Origin: CAYIFA01 sp964362625
GTDB lineage: Bacteria; Patescibacteriota; Minisyncoccia; 1-14-0-10-42-19
Direction: 5' to 3'
Length of the DNA stretch: 21,758 nt
Assembly: GCA_964362625.1 (NCBI GenBank)
Contig: CAYIFA010000011.1
Location: forward strand, 1 to 21,758
Translations under genes and position numbers: made by a program
In this document: positions 13,316-20,578 of the stretch, piece by piece
Position numbering within the stretch: position 1 is the stretch's first letter
Layout: each line of letters opens with the position of its first letter
Notes under the pieces: model-generated
What the model was told of the DNA's origin: nothing
Database searches by the model: none
The model's input: the letters and a program-made list of their open reading frames with translations, nothing else

Positions 13316-14308
13316 ATGAAAGAGCGGTTTGATTTCATCGGTTTCGGTGATACGGTAACCGACGCGTTTATCGAACTCACTGATGCGGAGGTTAATTGCG
13401 ATATCAACAAGGAACGCTGTGTAATATGCATGCGTTTCGGCGACAAGATACCGTACAAAGACGTTCACGTTGTTCCGGCGGTTGGCAATAGCGCCAATGC
13501 CGCGGTTGCCGCTAGCCGCCTCGGCCTAAAAAGCGCTTTGATTTCAAATGTAGGCGATGATTATTTCGGTACGGAGTGTCTGGCCGCTTTGCAAAATGAA
13601 AAAGTTGATACTCGGTTCGTAAAAATAAATAAAGGGCGTAAAACAAATTACCATTACGTCCTTATGTTTGGCGCCGAACGGACAATTTTGATTAAGCATG
13701 AAGCGTATGAGTACGAGTTACCGGATTTTGACGATCCGGGCTGGGTATATCTTTCTTCGCTCGGGGAAAATTCTTTGCCTTTTCATAAAAAAATCGCTGA
13801 ATACTTGCGGACGCATCCAAAGGTTAAGCTGGCGTTTCAACCGGGCACTTATCAGATTAAGTCCGGCCGTGACGCCTTGCGGGAGATATATGAACTGTCC
13901 GAAATCTTTATCTGCAACAAAGAGGAGGCCCAGCGTATTTTGGCCACAAATGAGGAAGATATGAAAAAACTTCTTGCTCTTATGCGCGAAGCCGGACCGA
14001 AAATTATTGCAATCACTGATGGAGTAAATGGTTCCTACGCGTTTGACGGCAGCGATTTTTGGCAGATGCCAATGTATCCCGATCCTAAGCCGCCAATAAG
14101 CCGCACTGGCGCCGGAGACGCTTTTTCCTCGACTTTTACCGTCGCGATCGCCAATGGTTTAGGTATTGAAACCGCGCTCCGGTGGGGCCCAATAAATTCT
14201 ATGTCGGTAGTTCAGCAAATCGGCGCACGAGCCGGCCTGCTTTCTCGAGCGCAGATTGAAGAATATTTGTCGAAAGCCCCGGATTATTATGTTCCGAAAA
14301 GGTTTTAA
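13316..14308 (+). CDS. PfkB-family carbohydrate kinase
   Basis: A 330-residue ribokinase/PfkB-fold kinase. The N-terminal signature is present as FIGFGDTVTDAFIEL (7-21) and AVGNSANAAVAASRLGL (55-71). The C-terminal anion-hole motif is ISRTGAGDAFSSTF (261-274), with D268 as catalytic base. The substrate cannot be fixed from sequence. The fructose-bisphosphate aldolase gene begins one base after its stop, so a sugar-phosphate such as fructose-6-phosphate or sedoheptulose-7-phosphate is plausible. A nucleoside or ribose role is the alternative. No classical PfkA is seen in the window. Confidence 0.88.
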   Translation: MKERFDFIGFGDTVTDAFIELTDAEVNCDINKERCVICMRFGDKIPYKDVHVVPAVGNSANAAVAASRLGLKSALISNVGDDYFGTECLAALQNEKVDTRFVKINKGRKTNYHYVLMFGAERTILIKHEAYEYELPDFDDPGWVYLSSLGENSLPFHKKIAEYLRTHPKVKLAFQPGTYQIKSGRDALREIYELSEIFICNKEEAQRILATNEEDMKKLLALMREAGPKIIAITDGVNGSYAFDGSDFWQMPMYPDPKPPISRTGAGDAFSSTFTVAIANGLGIETALRWGPINSMSVVQQIGARAGLLSRAQIEEYLSKAPDYYVPKRF

Positions 14309-14309
14309 C

Positions 14310-15173
14310 ATGACGCTAAAAGAATGGTTAAGAAGGGCTCTGGAAGAAAAATGGGCGATACCGCATTTCAATATTTCAACGCTCGAGCAACTAAAGGCGA
14401 TGGTTAATGTCGCTAAGCGAGTGGGGAGCCCGTTGCATATCGGCACTTCCGGCGGAGAAGCCAAATATCTGGGGATGAGGCAGGCGGTTTATTTAGTGCG
14501 GGCCTATCGCGAGGAAGCCGGGCTCCCTATTTTTTTAAACGCCGATCATTTTCATAGCATCGAAGACGCCAAGATGGCAATTGATGCCGGCTATGATTCC
14601 ATTAACATTGATCTTTCGGAGTTACCTTACGAAGAAAATATCAAAGGAACAAAGGAGGTAGTTGAGTACGCCAAATTCAAGGATGCCGATATTTCGGCCG
14701 AGGGCGAACTGGGGCATTTGTTGGGATCATCCGAGTTACAGGAAAAAGTTATTGAGGTAAAACCCGAAGATATGACTGATCCGGATCAGGCAATTCAGTT
14801 TTTAGCTCAAACCGGCATTGATCGTTTGGCGCCGGCAGTGGGGAATCTGCACGGCATAGCCGCTAATGCCAAGAGTCTGGATTTTGAAAGGATCGCGGCA
14901 TTACGAGATATTTTGCCGAAAGAAGTCTCGCTAGTGTTGCATGGCGGATCGGGGATTGATAATGAACAGGTAAAAAAAGCAATTGGGCTGGGTATGAATA
15001 ACGTCCACATAAATACCGAAATTAGAGTGGCTTACGCCGAATCTTTGCGTAAAACCCTTGCCGATAACCCCAATGAAACTACGCCGTATAAAATTTTCCC
15101 GCCGGTATTCGCGGCCATGGAAAAAGTAATTGAAGAAAAAATAAAATTATTCGGAGCTAACAACAGGATTTAA
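14310..15173 (+). CDS. fba: Class II (zinc) fructose-bisphosphate aldolase
   Basis: The frame is open from 14256, but ATG 14310 gives the normal family start (MTLKEWLRRALEEKWAIPHF) and lies one base after the kinase stop. This gives 287 residues. Zinc and catalytic residues are all visible: NADHFHS (catalytic D79, zinc H80), SAEGELG (E131/E133), NLHGIA (H181) and LVLHGGSGI (H211), then HINTEIR (233-239). It splits fructose-1,6-bisphosphate into dihydroxyacetone phosphate and glyceraldehyde-3-phosphate. Tagatose-bisphosphate aldolase is the close alternative in this family. Confidence 0.92.
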   Translation: MTLKEWLRRALEEKWAIPHFNISTLEQLKAMVNVAKRVGSPLHIGTSGGEAKYLGMRQAVYLVRAYREEAGLPIFLNADHFHSIEDAKMAIDAGYDSINIDLSELPYEENIKGTKEVVEYAKFKDADISAEGELGHLLGSSELQEKVIEVKPEDMTDPDQAIQFLAQTGIDRLAPAVGNLHGIAANAKSLDFERIAALRDILPKEVSLVLHGGSGIDNEQVKKAIGLGMNNVHINTEIRVAYAESLRKTLADNPNETTPYKIFPPVFAAMEKVIEEKIKLFGANNRI

Positions 15174-15175
15174 AT

Positions 15176-16147
15176 ATGAAAATATTTATCACGCGCCAGA
15201 TCCCAGACAAAGGAACTAATTTATTAAAAGAGGCTGGATACGAGGTGGTAGTCAATCCCGATGACCGTGTTTTAACAAAAGATGAATTGTCCGGTTATCT
15301 AAAAAAAGATCGGTATGATGCCGTATTATGTCTACTTACCGACAAAATTGATGCCGATGTTTTTGATGCCGCGGGGCCCCAGTGCAAAATTTTTGCGAAT
15401 TACGCGGTAGGTTATGACAATGTTGACATCAAAGCCGCGGCCGACCGCAATATATTAATTACTAACACGCCGGGAGTATTAACTAATACTGTTGCCGAAC
15501 ACGCTTTTGCTTTGATGTTGGGGCTTGCTCATCGAATCTGCGAATCCGATCGTTTTACCCGCGCCGGAAAATATGTTGGTTGGGCGCCAATGCTTTTGCT
15601 GGGCAATGACCTTTCCGGAAAAACTATCGGCATTGTGGGCCTTGGCCGAATTGGTTCAAGAGTCGCGCATCATGCAGTTAGCGGTTTTGATGCCAAAGTG
15701 ATTTATCACGATGTTAAACGCAATGAGGATTTTGAAAAAGAGTTTGGGGCGAGTTACAAAGAGCAGATCGACGATTTGCTTAGAGAAGCAGATTTTGTCT
15801 CAATTCATGTTCCTCTTCTTGATTCAACCCGGCACCTTATTAATGCCGAACGACTGCGCATGATGAAACCGTCAGCGTATTTGGTAAACACTTCCCGCGG
15901 ACCAATCGTTGATGAGGCGGCTTTAGTCGAAGCATTGAAGGCGAATATTATTCGCGGCGCCGCCTTAGATGTATTTGAAAACGAACCTGCGTTTGCCCCG
16001 GGTCTTACAGACTTGGAGAATGTTATTTTAACTCCGCATACCGCATCGGCTACAGAAGAGACTCGTCAAGCGATGTCCGAACTTGCCGCTCGTAATATTA
16101 TCGTCGCACTCGCCGGCAACGAACCGCCAAATTTGGTTAAAATATAG
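15176..16147 (+). CDS. D-isomer-specific 2-hydroxyacid dehydrogenase (glyoxylate/hydroxypyruvate reductase-like)
   Basis: A 323-residue NAD(P)-dependent dehydrogenase. The Rossmann motif is GKTIGIVGLGRIGSRVA (148-164). The catalytic triad is R241 (NTSRGPIVDE), E270 (FENEP) and H288 (LTPHTASATEETR). Overall it looks closest to D-glycerate dehydrogenase/glyoxylate reductase. Its start is 2 bases after the aldolase stop. It may reduce hydroxypyruvate or another 2-oxoacid and recycle NADH from GAPDH, a fermentative-type role (inference). D-lactate or phosphoglycerate dehydrogenase activity is less likely but not excluded. Confidence 0.88.
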   Translation: MKIFITRQIPDKGTNLLKEAGYEVVVNPDDRVLTKDELSGYLKKDRYDAVLCLLTDKIDADVFDAAGPQCKIFANYAVGYDNVDIKAAADRNILITNTPGVLTNTVAEHAFALMLGLAHRICESDRFTRAGKYVGWAPMLLLGNDLSGKTIGIVGLGRIGSRVAHHAVSGFDAKVIYHDVKRNEDFEKEFGASYKEQIDDLLREADFVSIHVPLLDSTRHLINAERLRMMKPSAYLVNTSRGPIVDEAALVEALKANIIRGAALDVFENEPAFAPGLTDLENVILTPHTASATEETRQAMSELAARNIIVALAGNEPPNLVKI

Positions 16148-16179
16148 AAATACGTTTGCCCCCAAATTTATACGGACAT

Positions 16180-16746
16180 TCAATATTTTCTTACAACCGC
16201 CTTAACAATGGCCGCAATTTTTAATTCTTCTTTGGGGAAAATTGGTTCGTATTTTTTATTTGCTGGCTCAAGATATGATTTACCGTTTCTTTTTTTGAAA
16301 TATTTCATTGTCCAGTCACGGTCCACTTCAGCAATTACAATGTCGCCATCGCGCGGTTCATCGCCGCGCTCAACTAAAACCATATCATTTGGCATGATAC
16401 CCGCATCAATCATTGAGTCGCCTTTAACTTTTAGTAAGTATGACACGCCTTTATTCTCAACTAGATAATCATTGAAATTTATGGTGTCGTATAGCTCCTC
16501 CTCGGCAAGGGCCGGTAATCCTGCTTCAACAACGCCCAAGACTTTTACCTCGCCAAAAATATTACCCGGCGAAAGTTTGCCATATTTGTCTTTGATTACG
16601 ACACCGGCATCTGCCAATCTATTTATCAATTTGAATACGGCATTTTTTGATTTGAAACCGTAAATCTGCATGAATTCTTTATAACCGGGCATGCGTTTAT
16701 GTTTTTTATAGAACGCAGCAAGTTGCAGAGGATAGGTTTCGTTCAT
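16180..16746 (-). CDS. lexA: LexA-type SOS repressor
   Basis: 188 residues. A winged-helix DNA-binding part spans about 1-60 (MPGYKEFMQIYGFKSKNAVFKLINRLADAG), then comes an S24 autoprotease domain. The self-cleavage site is VVEAGLPA (A75-G76), the nucleophile is S111 in KGDSMIDAG and the general base is K148 in DWTMKYFKK. All elements needed for RecA-stimulated autocleavage are present. It overlaps the preceding 61-codon gene by 4 bases (ATGA). A GAAC-N4-GTTC box in the promoter of that gene indicates autoregulation. Confidence 0.93.
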   Translation of the reverse strand: MNETYPLQLAAFYKKHKRMPGYKEFMQIYGFKSKNAVFKLINRLADAGVVIKDKYGKLSPGNIFGEVKVLGVVEAGLPALAEEELYDTINFNDYLVENKGVSYLLKVKGDSMIDAGIMPNDMVLVERGDEPRDGDIVIAEVDRDWTMKYFKKRNGKSYLEPANKKYEPIFPKEELKIAAIVKAVVRKY

Positions 16747-16928
16747 ATGAATGAGAATAGGCTAGACCAGAGTTTTTCAGCCGCTAAACGCTTGAGAGAA
16801 CCGACCAGTATTTTGTGTTTTGCGGCCTCCCTATGATACTTAGTGCCTTTTATGATTTTTAGATCAATAACCCGGTTTAGCCGGTCAATTTCGGTGCGGA
16901 TTGCCTTAAAGGTTTGGTATCTTGTCAT
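16743..16928 (-). CDS. Small helical protein cotranscribed with lexA
   Basis: 61 residues, basic and predicted helical (IRTEIDRLNRVIDLKIIKG, 10-28, then AAKHKILVGSLKRLAAEKLW), without a membrane segment. I do not recognise it. It is the first gene behind the SOS-box promoter and overlaps lexA by 4 bases, so it should be induced by DNA damage together with lexA. In several bacteria the lexA neighbourhood encodes small division inhibitors or repair factors, but this sequence shows no specific match. Its start is 6 bases after the -10. Confidence 0.65.
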   Translation of the reverse strand: MTRYQTFKAIRTEIDRLNRVIDLKIIKGTKYHREAAKHKILVGSLKRLAAEKLWSSLFSFI

Positions 16929-16934
16929 AATTTG

Positions 16935-16963
16935 AGTATAAGTGAACCATAGTTCACAGTCAA
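16935..16963 (-). promoter_or_regulatory. lexA operon promoter
   Basis: On the minus strand there is TTGACT (16963-16958), a 17-base spacer and TATACT (16940-16935), 6 bases before the ATG at 16928. It contains the SOS operator in its spacer. Confidence 0.75.
16944..16955. promoter_or_regulatory. SOS box (LexA operator)
   Basis: GAACCATAGTTC is a perfect GAAC-N4-GTTC, the core of the Gram-positive-type LexA site. Symmetry extends to GTGAAC/GTTCAC (16942-16957). It fills the -35/-10 spacer, so bound LexA would block RNA polymerase. Confidence 0.8.
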
Positions 16964-17037
16964 TAAAGTGCTAAATGTTGATCTGTGTATAAGTGCCCAA
17001 ATGGCAATAACGTCTTCCATTTCTTGGTTCGATCTGC

Positions 17038-17043
17038 TATAAT
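17038..17043 (+). promoter_or_regulatory. -10 box of rplY
   Basis: A perfect TATAAT lies 6 bases before the rplY ATG. Only a weak TTCCAT is at the -35 position (17015-17020). This implies leaderless expression. Confidence 0.55.
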
Positions 17044-17049
17044 CTGGGA

Positions 17050-17718
17050 ATGCAAATATTGAATGCAAACAAGAGAAATACCACTGGTAAAAAGGTTAGA
17101 TCGCTTAGATCGGGTGGGTTTATCCCGGCGGTAATTTATGGTTATGGTGTCCAAAATGAATCGCTTGAGGTAAAGACTAATGAATTTTTAAAGGTGTGGC
17201 GCAAAGCCGGCGAATCTACTCTCGTTGAAGTGGATATTGATGGCCGAAAGACCAATGTTCTTATTTCTGATGTGCAGATAGACCCGTTATCTGAACAGCC
17301 GATCCACGCCGATTTTCACGCGGTACGCATGGATGAAAAAATCAAGGCGCGGGTTCCGATTGAATTTACCGGCGAATCTCCGGCGGTTAAAAATATCGGA
17401 GCGGTGTTGATTAAGGTTTTGCACGAACTTGAAGTAGAGGCCTTGCCCGCTGATCTGCCGGGCGAAATTACAGTTGATATTTCTGTTTTAAAAAATTTTG
17501 GCGACAAGGTTTTTGTTAAGAATATAAAAATAGGTCCAGCAGTTTTGATCATCGCTGATCCCGACGAGGTTGTGATTTTGGTAGCCGAACCAAAGAAGGA
17601 AGAAGAGGTAGTGTCAGCGACGGAGCCCGGGATTGAATCAATCGAGGTAGCCGAAAAAGGCAAGAAAGAAAAGGAGGGCGAGGAGGCGACCGTGGAACCG
17701 GCAGAAAAAAAATCTTAA
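17050..17718 (+). CDS. rplY: 50S ribosomal protein L25 (TL5/Ctc type)
   Basis: 222 residues. The N-terminal 5S rRNA-binding domain spans about 1-90 (NANKRNTTGKKVRSLRSGGF, IPAVIYGYG, then LIDVQ-like SDVQIDPLSEQPIHADF). The C-terminal beta domain of the long TL5 form follows (about 95-180: KARVPIEFTGESPAVKNIGA, ALPADLPGEITVDIS). The last 40 residues are a Glu/Lys-rich tail (residues 181-222), probably disordered. The long form is normal for CPR and many Gram-positive bacteria. Confidence 0.93.
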   Translation: MQILNANKRNTTGKKVRSLRSGGFIPAVIYGYGVQNESLEVKTNEFLKVWRKAGESTLVEVDIDGRKTNVLISDVQIDPLSEQPIHADFHAVRMDEKIKARVPIEFTGESPAVKNIGAVLIKVLHELEVEALPADLPGEITVDISVLKNFGDKVFVKNIKIGPAVLIIADPDEVVILVAEPKKEEEVVSATEPGIESIEVAEKGKKEKEGEEATVEPAEKKS

Positions 17719-17724
17719 ATTTGC

Positions 17725-17730
17725 TATAAT
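17725..17730 (+). promoter_or_regulatory. -10 box before the assembly gap
   Basis: A perfect TATAAT lies 7 bases before an ATG at 17738-17740 that runs into the N gap after one more base. It is probably the promoter of the hydrolase-like gene that resumes at 17842. Confidence 0.5.
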
Positions 17731-17741
17731 TAATTTAATGA

Positions 17742-17841
17742 NNNNNNNNNNNNNNNNNNNNNNNNNNNNNNNNNNNNNNNNNNNNNNNNNNNNNNNNNNN
17801 NNNNNNNNNNNNNNNNNNNNNNNNNNNNNNNNNNNNNNNNN
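17742..17841. other. Assembly gap of 100 N
   Basis: Exactly 100 unknown bases, the conventional filler for a scaffold gap of unknown size. The left contig ends ...TTTAATGA and the right one begins ATGAAG. Confidence 0.95.
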
Positions 17842-19137
17842 ATGAAGTTTCGTGTATTTTTGGGCGCTATCGCGGCCTTAGTGCCGTTTTTGATCTTCGG
17901 CCAAGCGATAAACCCGGAACTTATCGGTGAGAAGCGCGCCGAGCTGGAGTTGGAGCTCGCGCAATTGGAAGCGCAAATTGAAGGCCAGCGCTCGTTAATT
18001 ATCGAAAAGCAACGCGAATCCACGTCGCTCGAGCGCGATATCGCGATACTCGATGCTCAAATTGATAAAGCCAGGCTCGAGATCAAGGCGCGCAATTTGG
18101 CGATCGCTGGGTTATCGGAATCAATTAGCACTAAATCAAACCTGCTCGGTGAGCTGACCGAGAAACTTGAACGTGAAAAATCGTCTTTGGCGGGGTTGAT
18201 CCGCAGGCTCGATGAAATTGACCAGGTTACGCTCGTTGAACTTTTGTTGAGCTATAACAATCTTTCGGATTTTTTTGTGGATGTGGATGATTTTGACACT
18301 TTGCAAAAATCACTGCAGGTTTCGTTCGATGAAATTCTGGTTACCAAAGACGTTACCGAAGGAGAGCGAGCTAATTTAGAAGACCGCAAATCGGCGGAAT
18401 TAGAGCTGCGCGGGCTTCAGGAGTTGGAGAAGAAAAGAATTGAAGAGCGCGAGGCCGAGAAAAAACAACTGTTAAAAACTACCAAAGGCAAGGAGGCCGA
18501 ATATCAGAAACTGCTTGCCGCTAAAGAAAAAAATGCCGCTCAAATCAGGAGCCAGCTGTTTCTTTTGAGGGGTTCTCCGAACATCCCCTTTGAAGAAGCG
18601 GTCCGGCTGGCTAATATGGCTTTTAAAATAACCGGGGTCAGGCCGGCGTTTTTGCTCGGTATTATCGCCGAAGAATCAAACCTCGGGGCTAATGTCGGAA
18701 CCGGTAACTGGAAAGAGGACTTGTCACATTCCCGGTGCGCTAAACAACGTACAGCATTTGTGCAGATTACGTCAGAACTTGGTCTTGACCCCGACCAGTT
18801 GCCGGTCTCCAAACGGGCGTGGTATGGCTACTGCGGAGGAGCGATGGGGCCTGCGCAATTTATCCCAACCACTTGGCTTTTGTATAAGGATTTGGTGGCC
18901 CGGGCTACCGGGCACAACCTGCCTAATCCTTGGATCCCGGAAGACGCTTTTGTCGCTTCGGCTTTCTTGCTTCGCGACAATGGCGCCGCTGAAGGCACAT
19001 ACACTGCTGAGCGCCGTGCGGCGCTAAAATACTTGGCCGGTTCAAACTGGAATAAGTCGGCCTACGCTTTTTACGGCGATGACGTCATGTCTTTGGCCGC
19101 TAAATATCAGGAGCAGATAAATATAATCTCAAGATAA
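17842..19137 (+). CDS. Coiled-coil exported lytic transglycosylase-like protein
   Basis: 431 residues from the first ATG after the gap. A signal peptide is at about 1-21. Long coiled-coil helices (about 28-125 and 170-240) resemble the regulatory coiled coil of EnvC/PcsB-type cell-wall hydrolases. The C-terminal domain (about 245-431) resembles SLT/MltB transglycosylases: GIIAEESNLGANVG (273-286), with E277 or E278 as likely catalytic acid, and GGAMGPAQFIPTTWLLY (332-348). The mature enzyme would cleave peptidoglycan glycan strands in septation or remodelling. The start lies at the gap edge, but the intact signal peptide suggests nothing is missing. Confidence 0.82.
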   Translation: MKFRVFLGAIAALVPFLIFGQAINPELIGEKRAELELELAQLEAQIEGQRSLIIEKQRESTSLERDIAILDAQIDKARLEIKARNLAIAGLSESISTKSNLLGELTEKLEREKSSLAGLIRRLDEIDQVTLVELLLSYNNLSDFFVDVDDFDTLQKSLQVSFDEILVTKDVTEGERANLEDRKSAELELRGLQELEKKRIEEREAEKKQLLKTTKGKEAEYQKLLAAKEKNAAQIRSQLFLLRGSPNIPFEEAVRLANMAFKITGVRPAFLLGIIAEESNLGANVGTGNWKEDLSHSRCAKQRTAFVQITSELGLDPDQLPVSKRAWYGYCGGAMGPAQFIPTTWLLYKDLVARATGHNLPNPWIPEDAFVASAFLLRDNGAAEGTYTAERRAALKYLAGSNWNKSAYAFYGDDVMSLAAKYQEQINIISR

Positions 19138-19155
19138 ATGGCACTTTAGTTATTT

Positions 19156-19191
19156 TGTCTAATCTTTTGACGGTCGTCAATTTATTAGACA
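19156..19191 (-). repeat. 36-bp palindrome, copy C, between convergent genes
   Basis: On the minus strand this matches copy B (6081-6116) at 35 of 36 bases, with linkers AAA and AAG; the one change is in the core centre (GACGACCGTC). It lies 18 bases past the stop of the hydrolase-like gene and 43 bases past the stop of prfA, an intergenic site typical for REP-like elements. Confidence 0.9.
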
Positions 19192-19233
19192 CGAGGAAAT
19201 TGAACGAAAAACAATAAGAAAAAAGCAAAAATT

Positions 19234-20250
19234 TTACTTAAACGATTCAATAATCGGCTCTAGATTGCCGGACAAAATATTTTCAATGTTGTGCCACGAT
19301 TTTTTTATGCGGTGGTCGGTGATGCGGTCCTGCAGAAAATTATAGGTGCGGATTTTTTCTGATCGATCCGCCGTGCCGATCTGTTCGCGGCGGGCGGCAG
19401 ACGCTTCGCGTTCCTCGCGCGCCCGTTTTTCTTCAATGAGTTTTGCCCGTAATACTTCCATTGCCCTTTCGCGGTTGGCGGCTTGCGAGCGTTCATTTTG
19501 GCTCACCACCATCAATCCGCTTGGCTTGTGGACTATTCTGACCGCCGTTTCCAGTTTGTTTACGTTTTGCCCGCCCGGGCCGCTGGATCTGGTGAAAGTA
19601 ATTTCGATATCCTCGGGCTTTACTTCGAATGTTTCCGGTGGATAAATCGGTAAAATCGCGACCGATGCCGTAGAAGTATGAATGCGGCCGGATTTTTCGG
19701 TCTTGGGGACTCGCTGAATGCGATGTACGCCGAATTCCTGTTTCAATTTTTCATGGGCTTCCGGCGATTTTATTTCAAATATTACTTCTTTAAACCCTCC
19801 CAGGTCGCTATGAGATGCCGAAATCAGCAAAACCGGCCAGCTGATACGTTCGGCATATTTTGAATACATTGTAAATAAATCTCCGGCAAACAGCGCGGCC
19901 TCCTCGCCTCCGGCTCCGGCGCGTATTTCAACGACAACGCCTTTTGGCTTTGTCTCCGCGTCGCCCTCCTTGCTAAGGAGGCGATCGATTTCAGCTAGTA
20001 TTTCATTTTGGCGCGTTTCATTCTTTTCAATCTCCTCTTTTACCAGACCGGTCATTTCCGGGTCTTTCAACAATTCACGGGTTTCGAGGATTTTCACGCC
20101 CACATGTTCATACTCTTCGGCGAGCGCCATCATCTTCCCCAGCAGACCAAAACGCGCTACCTTATCACGGTCATCCCAGCCGTTATTTATGAGTTCTTTT
20201 TCTAGAGCTAAGTACTCGGATTTTATTTCCTGAATTTGTTCGGGGGGCAT
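19234..20250 (-). CDS. prfA: Peptide chain release factor 1
   Basis: 338 residues. It recognises UAA/UAG and releases the finished peptide. The GGQ loop is SSGPGGQNVNKLETAVR (222-238, GGQ at 226-228). The codon-recognition motif is RVPKTEKSGRIHTS (180-193), an RF1-type PxT rather than the SPF of RF2. It is slightly short at the N-terminus compared with typical 355-360-residue RF1. It starts directly after the rpmE stop, a common pairing. Confidence 0.95.
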   Translation of the reverse strand: MPPEQIQEIKSEYLALEKELINNGWDDRDKVARFGLLGKMMALAEEYEHVGVKILETRELLKDPEMTGLVKEEIEKNETRQNEILAEIDRLLSKEGDAETKPKGVVVEIRAGAGGEEAALFAGDLFTMYSKYAERISWPVLLISASHSDLGGFKEVIFEIKSPEAHEKLKQEFGVHRIQRVPKTEKSGRIHTSTASVAILPIYPPETFEVKPEDIEITFTRSSGPGGQNVNKLETAVRIVHKPSGLMVVSQNERSQAANRERAMEVLRAKLIEEKRAREEREASAARREQIGTADRSEKIRTYNFLQDRITDHRIKKSWHNIENILSGNLEPIIESFK

Positions 20251-20493
20251 CTATTTGGAGCGGGGCTTCTTTTCGCGGGTTGGCCCGGTTTTAGCTCTTT
20301 CGGAGCGGGCTTTGAACTTTTCAACGCGTCCGGCGGTGTCAATCAATTTTTCTTTTCCGGTGAAAAAAGGATGGCAATTGGCGCATATTTCTACCTCGGT
20401 CGATTCCTGAACCGAGCCAACGATATATTCCGCTCCGCAAGCGCAGCGAATTTTCGCCTCTTTATAGTATTTTGGGTGTATATCTGCTTTCAT
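20251..20493 (-). CDS. rpmE: 50S ribosomal protein L31 (zinc form)
   Basis: 80 residues. The start MKADIHPKYY, the CAC (17-19) and CANCHPFFTGKEK (37-49) motifs identify the zinc-binding C+ type of L31. The basic tail ends KPRSK. The stop adjoins the prfA start, so the two form one transcript. Confidence 0.95.
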   Translation of the reverse strand: MKADIHPKYYKEAKIRCACGAEYIVGSVQESTEVEICANCHPFFTGKEKLIDTAGRVEKFKARSERAKTGPTREKKPRSK

Positions 20494-20507
20494 GCTATTA
20501 CCTAGGT

Positions 20508-20536
20508 ATACTATGACTTTTCATAGATTTTTGCAA
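20508..20536 (-). promoter_or_regulatory. rpmE-prfA promoter
   Basis: On the minus strand there is TTGCAA (20536-20531), a 17-base spacer and TAGTAT (20513-20508). The leader to the ATG at 20493 would be about 8 bases. It is divergent from the rpsB promoter, and the -35 boxes are only 5 bases apart. Confidence 0.6.
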
Positions 20537-20541
20537 GTAGT

Positions 20542-20570
20542 TTGCAATTTTATCCCTTTAAAGGTATCAT
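20542..20570 (+). promoter_or_regulatory. rpsB-tsf promoter
   Basis: TTGCAA (20542-20547), a 17-base spacer and TATCAT (20565-20570) lie 8 bases before the rpsB ATG, implying an almost leaderless mRNA. There is no room for the long regulatory leader known upstream of rpsB in some bacteria. Confidence 0.65.
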
Positions 20571-20578
20571 TTTAAATT

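Noticed and set aside
16180..16928. lexA and the upstream 61-codon frame as one frameshifted gene
   Set aside because: LexA has a complete DNA-binding domain from its own ATG, and the ATGA overlap is normal for coupled genes.
17730..18023. Minus-strand frame running through the N gap
   Set aside because: About a third of it is unknown bases, and it is antisense to the coiled-coil hydrolase gene.
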